Below the pieces are notes generated by a model that worked only from the letters and a program-made list of their open reading frames with translations, was not told where the DNA came from and made no database searches. Source: an uncultured Clostridia bacterium (GTDB taxonomy: Bacteria; Bacillota; Clostridia; Oscillospirales; Acutalibacteraceae). From it: DNA of 8,888 nucleotides. Made by a program: the position numbers and the translations under genes. The stretch covers positions 1 to 8,888 of the forward strand of contig CANQGN010000055.1 in assembly GCA_947623215.1 (NCBI GenBank), given 5' to 3'. Shown here piece by piece: positions 1-6,597 of the stretch (its first letter is position 1; each line of letters starts with the position of its first letter).

Positions 1-583
1 CGCCCCGCTTGCGGTAAACCTCCAGCTTGCCGCGAGGGACGACGGTGGTGGCGGCGTCAAACACAAAATCCACCGGGTGGGCTGGCATGGCAAAGGCAAT
101 GGGATTGGTGCCCAGCATGGCCTGCCGGGCAAAGGTGGGCACCAAAATGGCCTCGGTGTTGGTCATGGCAACGCCCATAAGCCCCGCCTGGCAGGCCATT
201 TTGGCGTAATAGCCCGCAATGCCAAAGTGGTTGGAGTTACGCACCGTTACCATGCCAACGCCGCAGGCCTTCGCCTTTTCTATCGCAAGCTCCATGGCGG
301 CATCGGCCACCAGCTGCCCCATGGCGGCGCCGCCGTCTACCACCGCCGCGCAGGGGGTGCTGCGCACAACTTGCCACCGGGCGGCAGGCTGCACCAGCCC
401 GTCGGTTATCTCTTTGTCATACCGCGCCAGCCGCTGCAGGCCGTGGGATTCTATGCCCATTACATCGGCGGCCAGCAGTACGTCGGTAATGCGCTCGCTC
501 TCCTGCTTTGAAAAACCGTAAGAACTGAACAGCCGCCGGCAAAAGCGCTCCGCCGCCGGGTAAGGCATCCGCAGATAGTCCAT
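1..583 (-). CDS. Ldh2-family (malate/L-lactate/ureidoglycolate-type) dehydrogenase, 3' end outside the window
   Basis: This is a cytoplasmic NAD(P)-dependent 2-hydroxyacid dehydrogenase of the Ldh2 family (PF02615), which interconverts a 2-oxoacid and a 2-hydroxyacid. The first 194 codons are present out of about 340-360 usual for the family, so the C-terminal part lies beyond base 1. Visible family signatures are IESHG at residues 44-48 (the conserved His region), NSNHFG at 116-121, and GTNPIAFA at 158-165. The ATG at 583-581 follows a good GGAAGG-type ribosome binding site. The stop of the preceding Gfo/Idh gene is 31 bases upstream, so it should be co-transcribed as the fifth gene of the operon. 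Its likely job is reducing or oxidising an acid intermediate of the pathway. Substrate choice within the family (malate, lactate, ureidoglycolate, diketogulonate) cannot be decided here. Confidence 0.88.
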   Translation of the reverse strand, partial: MDYLRMPYPAAERFCRRLFSSYGFSKQESERITDVLLAADVMGIESHGLQRLARYDKEITDGLVQPAARWQVVRSTPCAAVVDGGAAMGQLVADAAMELAIEKAKACGVGMVTVRNSNHFGIAGYYAKMACQAGLMGVAMTNTEAILVPTFARQAMLGTNPIAFAMPAHPVDFVFDAATTVVPRGKLEVYRKRG

Positions 584-614
584 GGTTCGCCTTCCTTTCC
601 GAATGGCCGGGGGA

Positions 615-1661
615 TTAAAAGATACTGTCTTTTCGCACCCGTTCAATCACCCGAATGACTTTGAGCGCCTGCTCGCTGGTAATGGGGAAGGGTTTGTGCA
701 GCCGCAGGGTATCGTAAAGCGCGTCCCAAATGCGGGGCGTGCCGTCGCCCTCCTGCGGCAGGGGGCGAAATTCCTCTACCCAGGGCAGCTGCTCAGGGTT
801 CGAGAATAGGCAGGGCCTCACCGGCCATGCCTCCGGGTGAACTTGAATGGCGGGCAATTCTACCGCCGGGTCAAGGTAGCGCAGGCGAAAGCCGCCGGCC
901 TCGCTGACCAAGCCGCCGCGGGAACCGTAGACAATATACTCCGGCGTGGGCACCGCCGCCCCGCCGCTGATTTCCATATCCACCACGCAGCCGTTGACCC
1001 CTTTAAAGACGATTTTTACATGGTCGTCGCGGTCGCCCAGCCAGGCCACCTGTTTTAAGTCGCCCAGCAATTGCTCGTAATCGCCGCCGCAAAATTGCAG
1101 CGCATGGTCGATGATGTGAGGGCCCCAGTTGCAAATTTGCCCGCCGCCGTAAGCCTTTAGGGTTTGCCAGTCGTTGCGCCGCTGGTAGCCGTTGCGGGTG
1201 AGCTTGACTTCAAACACCTGCCCGAGTAAGCCGGAGGCGATGATGTTCGAGACCATTTCAAACCCGTATTCAAACCGGCGGTTGTGGCGAATGTACAAAT
1301 GGGGGCCGTGGGGCTGGCTGCCCAGCCGAATAAGTTCCTCCGCCTCCGCCGTGTTCATGGCAAAGGGTTTTTCTAAAAATACGTCTTTGCCCGCCAGCAG
1401 CGCCGTTTTGGCGTGGGCAAAATGGTCGCAGGAGAGGGTGGCAATATCCACCAAATCCACGTTCGGATCCTGTACCAAGTCTTCTATGTTGGTATAGGCC
1501 TTGGCGCCGAATTCGTTGGCAAAGGCCTCCACCCGCTCCGGCAGGCAGTCGCAGCCTGCGGTAAAGCAAAATTTGTCGCGGCGAGAGGCAAGCTCCGCCG
1601 TGTGCATGGCGTAGCCCGCCCGGCCAATGCCCACAAGGCCAATGCGTATGGGTTGATTCAT
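615..1661 (-). CDS. Gfo/Idh/MocA-family oxidoreductase (classical EKP type)
   Basis: A 348-residue NAD(P)-dependent sugar or cyclitol oxidoreductase, a normal length for the family. The N-terminal Rossmann domain has GLVGIGRAG at residues 8-16. The family signature EKP is at 97-99, where Lys98 is the expected catalytic lysine. The C-terminal domain has GGGQICNWGPHIIDHAL starting at residue 172, with His182 and the Asp185/His186 pair in the place where the family carries its catalytic His/Asp motif. The start at 1661 follows a strong AGAAGGAGG ribosome binding site lying in the end of the preceding gene, whose stop codon is only 4 bases upstream, so the two genes are translationally close. It is the fourth gene of the operon and the second Gfo/Idh member, sharing little visible sequence with the first. 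It probably oxidises or reduces a ring hydroxyl at a different step. Substrate unknown. Confidence 0.92.
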   Translation of the reverse strand: MNQPIRIGLVGIGRAGYAMHTAELASRRDKFCFTAGCDCLPERVEAFANEFGAKAYTNIEDLVQDPNVDLVDIATLSCDHFAHAKTALLAGKDVFLEKPFAMNTAEAEELIRLGSQPHGPHLYIRHNRRFEYGFEMVSNIIASGLLGQVFEVKLTRNGYQRRNDWQTLKAYGGGQICNWGPHIIDHALQFCGGDYEQLLGDLKQVAWLGDRDDHVKIVFKGVNGCVVDMEISGGAAVPTPEYIVYGSRGGLVSEAGGFRLRYLDPAVELPAIQVHPEAWPVRPCLFSNPEQLPWVEEFRPLPQEGDGTPRIWDALYDTLRLHKPFPITSEQALKVIRVIERVRKDSIF

Positions 1662-1665
1662 AGGG

Positions 1666-2772
1666 TTATTCCTCCTTCTGGCAGCCCTCGGCTGCGGTCA
1701 GCCGTCGGGCTTGCAGCTGGGCCTGCACGGCCAGCTCGGCGGCGGCAAAAATATGGGTTTGGGTCATGGCGGTTTCGGTGCGGTTGAGGCAGTCTAAAAT
1801 CATCTGGCCAAAAAAGGGGAAGCCCACCGTTCCGGCGGCGGAAATATGCTGCTCCCTCTCGCCGTCTACCAAATAAAGCTGGTCGCCCTCTGCCGCTCTG
1901 GCCACGTCTAAATATTTGCGCACTTCTATATACCCCTTGGTGCCCAGCAAAAAGAGGCGGCCGTCCCCCCAGGAACTTAAGCCGTCCGGCGTAAGCCAGT
2001 CCACCCGCAGCATTTGGCTGGCGCCGTTTTCGCCCGCCAGCGTGGCGCAGCCGAAATCCTCAAACCCCGGCGCTTCCGGCCTGGTATAGTTGGCGGTTTC
2101 GGCCGAGAGCACCCGCGCTTTCTCATTTTTGGTAAAATAAAGAAACTGCTCTATTTGGTGGCTGCCGAGGTCGCACAAAATGCCGCCCGACTGCTCTTTG
2201 TCCCAAAACCAGTTGGGGCGAGAGGGGGCGTTTAGGCGGTGGGGGGCAAGGCAGACCACCTGCACCACCCGGCCGATGGCCCCCGCCTCTACCAGCTGCC
2301 CGGCCAAAACGGCGCTTTCTACATGCAGCCGCTCGCTGTAATACACCATGTATTTGCGGCCGGTTTTGGCTACCGCCGCTTTGGCGGCCTGTAACTGCTC
2401 CAGGGTGGTTAAGGGGGCTTTGTCGGTAAAATAGTCCTTGCCCGCTTCCATCACCCGCAGCCCTAAAGCGCACCGCCGGTTAGGGATAGCGGCCGAGGCG
2501 ACTAAGTGAATGGCCGGGTCTTCCAGCAATTCTTCCAAGCTGGCGGCCGCCGGTACGCCGGGGTAGGTCTTTTGAAAGGCCGCCACCTTGTCAGGGTCGG
2601 GGTCGTACACCGCTTTACACACCCCGCCGGCTTCTAATAAGCCGTTGCACATGCCGTAAATGTGGCCGTGGTCCAGCGCCGCCGCCGCAAATACAAACTC
2701 CCCGGGCTGTACCACCGGGCGGGCCTTGCCTTTGGGGGCGTAGTTCATGCCGTCGCTTTTTTGTACCGTCAT
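1666..2772 (-). CDS. Gfo/Idh/MocA-family oxidoreductase, divergent 'DKAP' type
   Basis: A 368-residue protein with a Gfo/Idh/MocA layout. The N-terminal nucleotide-binding half begins near residue 26 with AALDHGHIYGMCNG in place of the classical GxGxxG loop. DKAP at 117-120 replaces the usual EKP and keeps Lys118. The C-terminal motif GGILCDLGSHQIEQF (196-210) supplies Asp201 and His205. I chose the ATG at 2772 because it overlaps the stop of the upstream TIM-barrel gene as ATGA, which is typical translational coupling. The reading frame is open for 47 further codons to 2913, but that stretch lies inside the upstream gene and encodes an Arg-rich non-family sequence. An alternative internal ATG exists at residue 9. 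The altered glycine loop may change cofactor handling. It is the third gene of the operon. Substrate unknown. Confidence 0.88.
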   Translation of the reverse strand: MTVQKSDGMNYAPKGKARPVVQPGEFVFAAAALDHGHIYGMCNGLLEAGGVCKAVYDPDPDKVAAFQKTYPGVPAAASLEELLEDPAIHLVASAAIPNRRCALGLRVMEAGKDYFTDKAPLTTLEQLQAAKAAVAKTGRKYMVYYSERLHVESAVLAGQLVEAGAIGRVVQVVCLAPHRLNAPSRPNWFWDKEQSGGILCDLGSHQIEQFLYFTKNEKARVLSAETANYTRPEAPGFEDFGCATLAGENGASQMLRVDWLTPDGLSSWGDGRLFLLGTKGYIEVRKYLDVARAAEGDQLYLVDGEREQHISAAGTVGFPFFGQMILDCLNRTETAMTQTHIFAAAELAVQAQLQARRLTAAEGCQKEE

Positions 2773-3554
2773 ACGCCCTGCTCCCGGTCGTAGGCTTCGC
2801 CCAACGTTTGCATGTAAGCCCGACTTTCTTCCATGCAAATAAGCGGGTCTTTTTGGCATACGTCCTGCTCTATCAGCGCGTACTGCACGCCCGTTTCTTC
2901 GCAGGCCTGCCATATTGCCCGGTAGTTCATGTTGCCCTGCCCCACGGGGGCAAAGGCGCGCTCGCGATTCAGCATGGTCATATCCTTATAATGGCAGCAG
3001 CGCACCCGGCCTGCAAATTCCCGCAGATATGCCACCGGGTCGGCCCCCGCCGCCAGCGCCCAAAAGCAGCAGAAGATAAACTCCACCGCCGCCGGGTCGG
3101 TTTCTTCCCGCACCATTTGCAGCACCGAGCGGCCGCCGTAGCGATGAAATTCGTCCGTATGGTTGTGAATGGCAAAGGTAAGGCCGTACTCCTGCATCAC
3201 CCGCCCGACTTGTTGAATTTGGCCAATATATTCCCGCACGTCTTCTAAAGTGGTCAGCGGGTGGCCGGTGTTGCTTACCCCCACAATGGAGTTGCCCATG
3301 ACGAGATTTTCCTCCGCCACCTGTTCGGGCTCTTTCAGCAGCCGCTCCCAGGGCATGTGGGTGCAGCAAATGGTAAGGCCGTTGGCGTCTAAAATTTCCC
3401 GCACCCGCCGGGGGGTAAGGGGGGCAGTCACGCCGGAAAACTGCACGTACCGGTAGCCCAGCTCCCCCAGCTTTTGCATGGTTGCGCAAAAGCCTTCCTC
3501 CGTCGTCACCTTGTCGCGCAGGGTATATAGCTGAGCGCCAATTTTCTGTTTCAT
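2769..3554 (-). CDS. Sugar phosphate isomerase/epimerase-like TIM-barrel protein
   Basis: A 261-residue single-domain protein of the xylose isomerase-like TIM-barrel superfamily (AP_endonuc_2; IolE/IolI-like). Recognisable strands are IGAQLYTLRD at 5-14, AIHNHTDEF at 128-136, HYKD at 188-191 and ALIEQD at 226-231. Members bind a divalent metal and isomerise, epimerise, dehydrate or eliminate sugar or inositol substrates. Three of the four usual metal ligands are present (Glu135, His188, Glu229). The fourth, normally the Asp three residues before the Trp in an LDxYW motif, is Cys162 here (FIFCCFW, 159-165). The start at 3554 has an AAAGGAG site about 11 bases upstream. It is the second gene of the operon, 18 bases after the SDR stop and overlapping the next gene by 4 bases. 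Related folds sit beside Gfo/Idh genes in inositol and C-glycoside catabolic clusters. The exact reaction is not deducible. Confidence 0.88.
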   Translation of the reverse strand: MKQKIGAQLYTLRDKVTTEEGFCATMQKLGELGYRYVQFSGVTAPLTPRRVREILDANGLTICCTHMPWERLLKEPEQVAEENLVMGNSIVGVSNTGHPLTTLEDVREYIGQIQQVGRVMQEYGLTFAIHNHTDEFHRYGGRSVLQMVREETDPAAVEFIFCCFWALAAGADPVAYLREFAGRVRCCHYKDMTMLNRERAFAPVGQGNMNYRAIWQACEETGVQYALIEQDVCQKDPLICMEESRAYMQTLGEAYDREQGV

Positions 3555-3572
3555 AGCTTTAAAAACTCCTTT

Positions 3573-4397
3573 CTATACGCCGCTGTAGGCGGAAAAGCCG
3601 CCGTCTACCGGCAGCACGCAACCCGTTACAAAGCCGGAAAGCCGCTCGTCTACCAAAAACCGCAGCGCCCCCAGCAGTTCTTCCGGTCGGCCCAGCCGCC
3701 CCATGGGGGTATGGGCCAAAATTTTGGCGGTGCGGGGGGCGGGGGTACCGTCTGGCCCCAGCAGCAGCTCACGGTTTTGGCGGGTTAAGAAAAAGCCGGG
3801 GGCAATGGCGTTTACCCGAACGCCGCAGGGGGCCAAATGCACCGCCAGCCACTGGGTAAAATTGCTGACGCCCGCCTTGGCGGCGCAGTAGGCCGGGGTT
3901 TTGGTAAGGGGAGAGAACGCCGCCATGGAAGAAATGTTGACAATGCTGCACCCCGGCCGCTCTGCCATGTCCGGCGCAAAAATTTGGCAGGGCAGCACCG
4001 TGCCCCACAAGTTAAGGTCAAACACCTGCGAAAAGCCCGCGCGGGTAAGGTCAAAAAAGGTGGGGGCCGCCCCCTCCCCCGGCCGGTAAGCCTCGCTGCC
4101 GGTGGTGGCGGCGGGGTGGTTGCCACCCGCGCCGTTTATCAGCACCTCGCAGGGGCCGAGGTCTTGTACGATTTGCCTATGGGCGGCCAGCAGCTGCTCT
4201 TTGTTTGTTACGTCTGCCGCATAGCAAAAGGCCACGCCCCCAGCGGCGGCAATTTCCTCCCGCAGGGCGGCCAGCTTTTCGCCGCTTCGGGCCACCAGCG
4301 CTAGGCGGCAGCCGCTGCGGGCGAGAAAGCGGGCGAATTCCGAACAGAGAACGCCGGTAGCGCCGGTAAGCACCACGGTTTTGTTTAACTGAGTCAT
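3573..4397 (-). CDS. SDR-family oxidoreductase, D-mannonate oxidoreductase (UxuB-like) type
   Basis: A 274-residue classical short-chain dehydrogenase/reductase. The cofactor loop is TGATGVLC at residues 11-18. NGAGG is at 88-92, and the active site is Ser157 with Tyr170 and Lys174 (YCAAK), preceded by NISSM. The long insertion around 93-120 (NHPAATTGSEAY...), the QNRELL segment and the C-terminal end VDGGFSAYSGV resemble SDR enzymes annotated as D-mannonate oxidoreductase/fructuronate reductase, which act in hexuronate breakdown. That assignment is by memory of the family and is less certain than the SDR call. I chose the ATG at 4397: it has a GGGGAGAGGGG ribosome binding site and lies about 22 bases after the predicted transcription start. 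An upstream GTG at 4436 would overlap the -10 box. It is the first gene of the operon and divergent from the AraC-type regulator. Confidence 0.9.
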   Translation of the reverse strand: MTQLNKTVVLTGATGVLCSEFARFLARSGCRLALVARSGEKLAALREEIAAAGGVAFCYAADVTNKEQLLAAHRQIVQDLGPCEVLINGAGGNHPAATTGSEAYRPGEGAAPTFFDLTRAGFSQVFDLNLWGTVLPCQIFAPDMAERPGCSIVNISSMAAFSPLTKTPAYCAAKAGVSNFTQWLAVHLAPCGVRVNAIAPGFFLTRQNRELLLGPDGTPAPRTAKILAHTPMGRLGRPEELLGALRFLVDERLSGFVTGCVLPVDGGFSAYSGV

Positions 4398-4426
4398 GTC
4401 TTTTCCCCTCTCCCCTTTTTGCCCCC

Positions 4427-4435
4427 AGTATAGCA
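4427..4435 (-). promoter_or_regulatory. Extended -10 promoter of the catabolic operon
   Basis: Read on the minus strand this is TGC followed by TATACT, an extended -10 box matching TATAAT at 5 of 6 bases. No good -35 box sits 17 bases upstream, which is common for extended -10 or activator-dependent promoters. The transcription start is expected near 4420, giving a leader of about 22 bases before the SDR start codon at 4397. Dependence on the divergent AraC-type activator is an inference. Confidence 0.55.
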
Positions 4436-4458
4436 CGCCCGCCCTTATGGCGCATTAG

Positions 4459-4495
4459 CGAAAACAGGGCAATTTTAGGCAAAAATCCCGAAAAT
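4459..4495. promoter_or_regulatory. Candidate AraC-type operator: tandem GGCA repeats flanked by CGAAAA copies
   Basis: Two direct half-site-like elements lie back to back at exactly one helical turn: GGCAATTTTA at 4468-4477 and GGCAAAAATC at 4478-4487. They are framed by CGAAAAC (4459-4465) and CGAAAAT (4489-4495), which are 30 bases apart. The block sits between the two divergent promoters, upstream of each -10 box. AraC-family proteins usually bind direct repeats spaced by about one or two helical turns, so the position and spacing fit. Binding is inferred only. Confidence 0.35.
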
Positions 4496-4497
4496 GA

Positions 4498-4526
4498 TTG
4501 CGGTGAAAAGCCGAATATGGTATGCT
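4498..4526 (+). promoter_or_regulatory. Promoter of the AraC-family regulator gene
   Basis: A weak -35 box TTGCGG (4498-4503) is separated by 17 bases from an extended -10, TGG plus TATGCT (4518-4526). The transcription start would fall near 4533, just before the ribosome binding site of the regulator. The ATG embedded in the -10 box (4522) is therefore unlikely to be translated. It runs away from the operon promoter on the other strand, leaving roughly 65 bases between the two -10 boxes for shared control. Confidence 0.5.
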
Positions 4527-4538
4527 GAAAGAGAGAAC

Positions 4539-4546
4539 AAGGGGGG
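4539..4546 (+). promoter_or_regulatory. Ribosome binding site deciding the AraC-family start
   Basis: AAGGGGGG lies 8 bases before the ATG at 4555. The in-frame ATG at 4522 has no such site and overlaps the predicted -10 box, so 4555 is the preferred start. Confidence 0.65.
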
Positions 4547-4554
4547 ACGTACCC

Positions 4555-5379
4555 ATGGAGTGGTTAACCAGCTGGAAGAGCACGGCAAGCGGCGAAGGGC
4601 AGGGCGTTTCGGCCTTTCACATTCACGACCGGTGCGAAATACTGACCGTTTGCGAAGGGCAAATTCGTATGCAAATCGGCGGAGACAGCTACACCCTCTC
4701 GCCCCACCAGCTGGTGGTCATTCGCCCGCTGGAGGTACACAATCTTTACCCCACCGCCTACCCCTACACCCGCATTGGCCTGCACGTGCCGGACGCCTTT
4801 TTAAGCCGGGCGGGCATTGCGCCGGCGTTATCTTCGGTACTGCGCCGCCGGGGAGAGGCGGCGGGCCGCCTGTTTACCCTTACCGGCCACCCCGAAACCG
4901 AGCGGTTAATCGCAGAACTGCACGAAGAAGCGTCGGGCGACCGCCCCGGCCGGGCGGAGCTGCTGGGGGTGCTTTTTCACGCGCTGCTGCTGCGGCTCTA
5001 CCGCATTCAGCCCGCCGGTTTTCCCGCCGGGAGCAACGACCCCCGCATGGAGGAAGCCCGGCGGTACGTAGAAGAACACTTTGCCGAACCCCTGCCCCTG
5101 GCCGGGCTGGCCGCCCGGTTTTACTGCTCGCCCTCGCATTTTATCGCCTGTTTTCGGCAATATACCGGCTACACGCCCCAGCAATATAAAAAACTCTGCC
5201 GGGTGGCCCGGGCGCGGTATTTGCTGCTGGATACCGACTACAGCCTGCCCGCCATTGCGGAGGCCTGCGGCTTTTCAGACGAAAATGCCTTTGTGCGGTG
5301 CTTTCGGCAGACCATGCAAATTCCGCCCGGCCGCTTTCGCCGCCTTTCGCTGGAAAAAAGCCAAACCGAGTGGGAGTAA
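4555..5379 (+). CDS. AraC-family transcriptional regulator with cupin sensor domain
   Basis: A 274-residue DNA-binding regulator with the usual AraC-family two-domain layout. The N-terminal cupin-like half carries FHIHDRCEI at 21-29 and PLEVHNLYP at 58-66, with His22, His24, Glu28 and His62 in the places typical of the sugar-sensing barrel. The C-terminal half contains two helix-turn-helix units: PLAGLAARFYCSPSHFIACF (about 181-200) and LPAIAEACGFSDENAFVRCF (231-250), followed by the PPGRFRR tail typical of the family. It is transcribed divergently from the five-gene oxidoreductase operon, 157 bases between start codons, so it most likely controls that operon in response to its substrate. It is expected to act in the cytoplasm as a dimer. 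Activation rather than repression is usual for the family but is inferred here. Confidence 0.93.
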   Translation: MEWLTSWKSTASGEGQGVSAFHIHDRCEILTVCEGQIRMQIGGDSYTLSPHQLVVIRPLEVHNLYPTAYPYTRIGLHVPDAFLSRAGIAPALSSVLRRRGEAAGRLFTLTGHPETERLIAELHEEASGDRPGRAELLGVLFHALLLRLYRIQPAGFPAGSNDPRMEEARRYVEEHFAEPLPLAGLAARFYCSPSHFIACFRQYTGYTPQQYKKLCRVARARYLLLDTDYSLPAIAEACGFSDENAFVRCFRQTMQIPPGRFRRLSLEKSQTEWE

Positions 5380-5416
5380 CCAAAAACAACGCCGAAAAGG
5401 CAATAAAAAGACGACA

Positions 5417-5461
5417 AACCCCGGCTTGCGCGGAATCAACCGCCCTGCCGGGGTTGGTTTT
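5417..5461. terminator. Bidirectional intrinsic terminator between convergent genes
   Basis: A perfect 9-bp stem, AACCCCGGC (5417-5425) with GCCGGGGTT (5447-5455), encloses a 21-base loop that can itself form a small GCGG/CCGC hairpin. On the plus strand it is followed by GGTTTTAT, 37 bases after the AraC-family stop. On the minus strand it is followed by a T-rich stretch ending CTTTTTATT, 22 bases after the stop of the PolC-like gene. It can serve both convergent units. Confidence 0.7.
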
Positions 5462-5477
5462 ATGGGGTTTTGCGGGG

Positions 5478-6584
5478 TTATAAACGTTGCCCCGCCCGGG
5501 TACAGGCGGCATATGCCGCCGGAAAATGGAGTTGATACCAGGCAAGGCGCACATCCGTTAAAGCATAGGCGACGGCCAGCGATTTGGGGGAAAGGTAGCG
5601 GATTTTCCGGCAGGACTCCACATACCGCCCCGGCAGACCGGCGGACTGAATAACGGCGGCCTGTTCGTCCGTCAGCCCGCGCCCGTGCGAGACGGCATTC
5701 GCCACGGCCCTCGCCCGTTCGGGGTCAACCCCTCTATCGCGCAGCGCATAAAAAAGGTCCTCCCGGCTGGCGACCACGTCGGTAAGGGAGCAGGCATGGC
5801 AGGTCAGCCATTCCTCCGCATTGCCCACCCACGTGTTTTGCCCTAAAGAAAGGCCGTAAAGCCGAATGCAGTCCGACAGCTTCTGCGGCGGCGCCACCGC
5901 AAAGAGCTTGCGCAAAAAAGCAGAGGCAACCTGCGGCAGCGCGTGTGCAAGCAAGGCCGAATCCTGCGGCGGAATCTCCCGCACGGGAACGCCCGTGGCG
6001 CGTTGCAACTTACGCAGGGCGCCGAGCTTTTCTCCCTCGTCAAAAATCCGCAGGGCGGTTTTCGGCCGGTTTGGCAGAGAATCTAAAAAGGCGCGAAGCT
6101 GGGGCTGCATGTCCGCTGCGGCATTTACCACAAACCGGTGAGACCCCGGGCCGATTTGCCTGAAAAAAGACTCGGCGGGAATACGATACCCCTCCCGCGC
6201 CAGCAGCGCACCGCATGTGGGGCAGGCTTTCTCCGGTAAATCCAGGCCGATATAGGCCGACCCGTCGTCATGCCATTCGGTATGGCGGCAGTGTGGGCAA
6301 AGGTAGTGGGGCGGCAGCGGGTTGATTTCAGTCAGCCCGGCAAAAAACGCAACCAGCGAAGCGCCGACGTCTCGCACGGTAACGGGGCAGCCCGCCTTCT
6401 GCGCCATGGTCGCCAGGCGGGTAAGCTCAAAAAGCTGCTCCGTATAGCCCCCTTGTTCCACCCAGTCCCGCTCTTGTTGCAGCCGCTCGGCAACCGGCGC
6501 GGGCAGCGGTTCGCCAAAGCGACGGTTTGCCTCACTCCAAACCGTCTCCCACAGCGTTTGATTCTCTTGGTTTTCCATTTTCAT
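5478..6584 (-). CDS. PolC-like mini-protein: zinc module and polymerase-core remnant without catalytic residues
   Basis: A 368-residue protein that resembles part of the Gram-positive replicative polymerase PolC (about 1440 residues). Residues 24-84 recall the PolC segment leading into the palm. TEINPLPPHYLCPHC (85-99), with LDLPEKACPTCG (114-125), is almost the PolC zinc module and keeps all four cysteines (96, 99, 121, 124). Residues 236-360, including LYGLSLGQNTWVGNAEEW, GRGLTDEQ, YVESCRKIRYLSPK and ALTDVRLAWYQLHFPAAYAA, follow the PolC C-terminal polymerase core. The PDIDLNF segment bearing two catalytic Asp is replaced by SHRFVVNAAAD (148-157), the third Asp (KLDILG) by ALRIF, and a fingers-like stretch of over 100 residues is missing. 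The exonuclease and PHP domains are absent. Polymerase activity is therefore unlikely. The start at 6584 is set by AGGAGG; the frame is open to 7109, but that part overlaps the upstream gene. Function unknown; it is co-transcribed with an RNase J-like gene. Confidence 0.8.
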   Translation of the reverse strand: MKMENQENQTLWETVWSEANRRFGEPLPAPVAERLQQERDWVEQGGYTEQLFELTRLATMAQKAGCPVTVRDVGASLVAFFAGLTEINPLPPHYLCPHCRHTEWHDDGSAYIGLDLPEKACPTCGALLAREGYRIPAESFFRQIGPGSHRFVVNAAADMQPQLRAFLDSLPNRPKTALRIFDEGEKLGALRKLQRATGVPVREIPPQDSALLAHALPQVASAFLRKLFAVAPPQKLSDCIRLYGLSLGQNTWVGNAEEWLTCHACSLTDVVASREDLFYALRDRGVDPERARAVANAVSHGRGLTDEQAAVIQSAGLPGRYVESCRKIRYLSPKSLAVAYALTDVRLAWYQLHFPAAYAACTRAGQRL

Positions 6585-6591
6585 TTTCTTT

Positions 6592-6597
6592 CCTCCT
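6592..6597 (-). promoter_or_regulatory. Ribosome binding site deciding the PolC-like start
   Basis: A perfect AGGAGG on the minus strand stands 7 bases before the ATG at 6584. A second in-frame ATG two codons on (6578) is less well spaced. This site rules out the long in-frame extension reaching 7109. Confidence 0.8.

Noticed and set aside
77..511. Long plus-strand open frame opposite the Ldh2 gene
   Set aside because: It is an antisense shadow of a GC-rich coding region, with no ribosome binding site and no recognisable motif.
2773..2913. In-frame 47-codon N-terminal extension of the DKAP-type oxidoreductase
   Set aside because: It lies wholly inside the upstream TIM-barrel gene, encodes an Arg-rich sequence unlike the family, and the ATGA overlap gives a better start at 2772.
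2808..4304. Several plus-strand open frames opposite the TIM-barrel and SDR genes
   Set aside because: They are His/Arg/Pro-rich antisense translations of clearly coding minus-strand genes, produced by high GC third positions.
4398..4436. Upstream GTG start for the SDR gene
   Set aside because: It would begin within the predicted extended -10 box. The ATG at 4397 has a good ribosome binding site.
4522..4554. Upstream ATG start for the AraC-family gene
   Set aside because: This ATG is part of the predicted -10 box TATGCT and has no ribosome binding site. The GGGGGG site fits the ATG at 4555.
5389..5411. Short GCC-GAAAA-GGC hairpin after the AraC-family stop
   Set aside because: It has a three-base stem followed by an A-rich, not T-rich, sequence on the plus strand. 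The larger hairpin at 5417-5455 explains termination.
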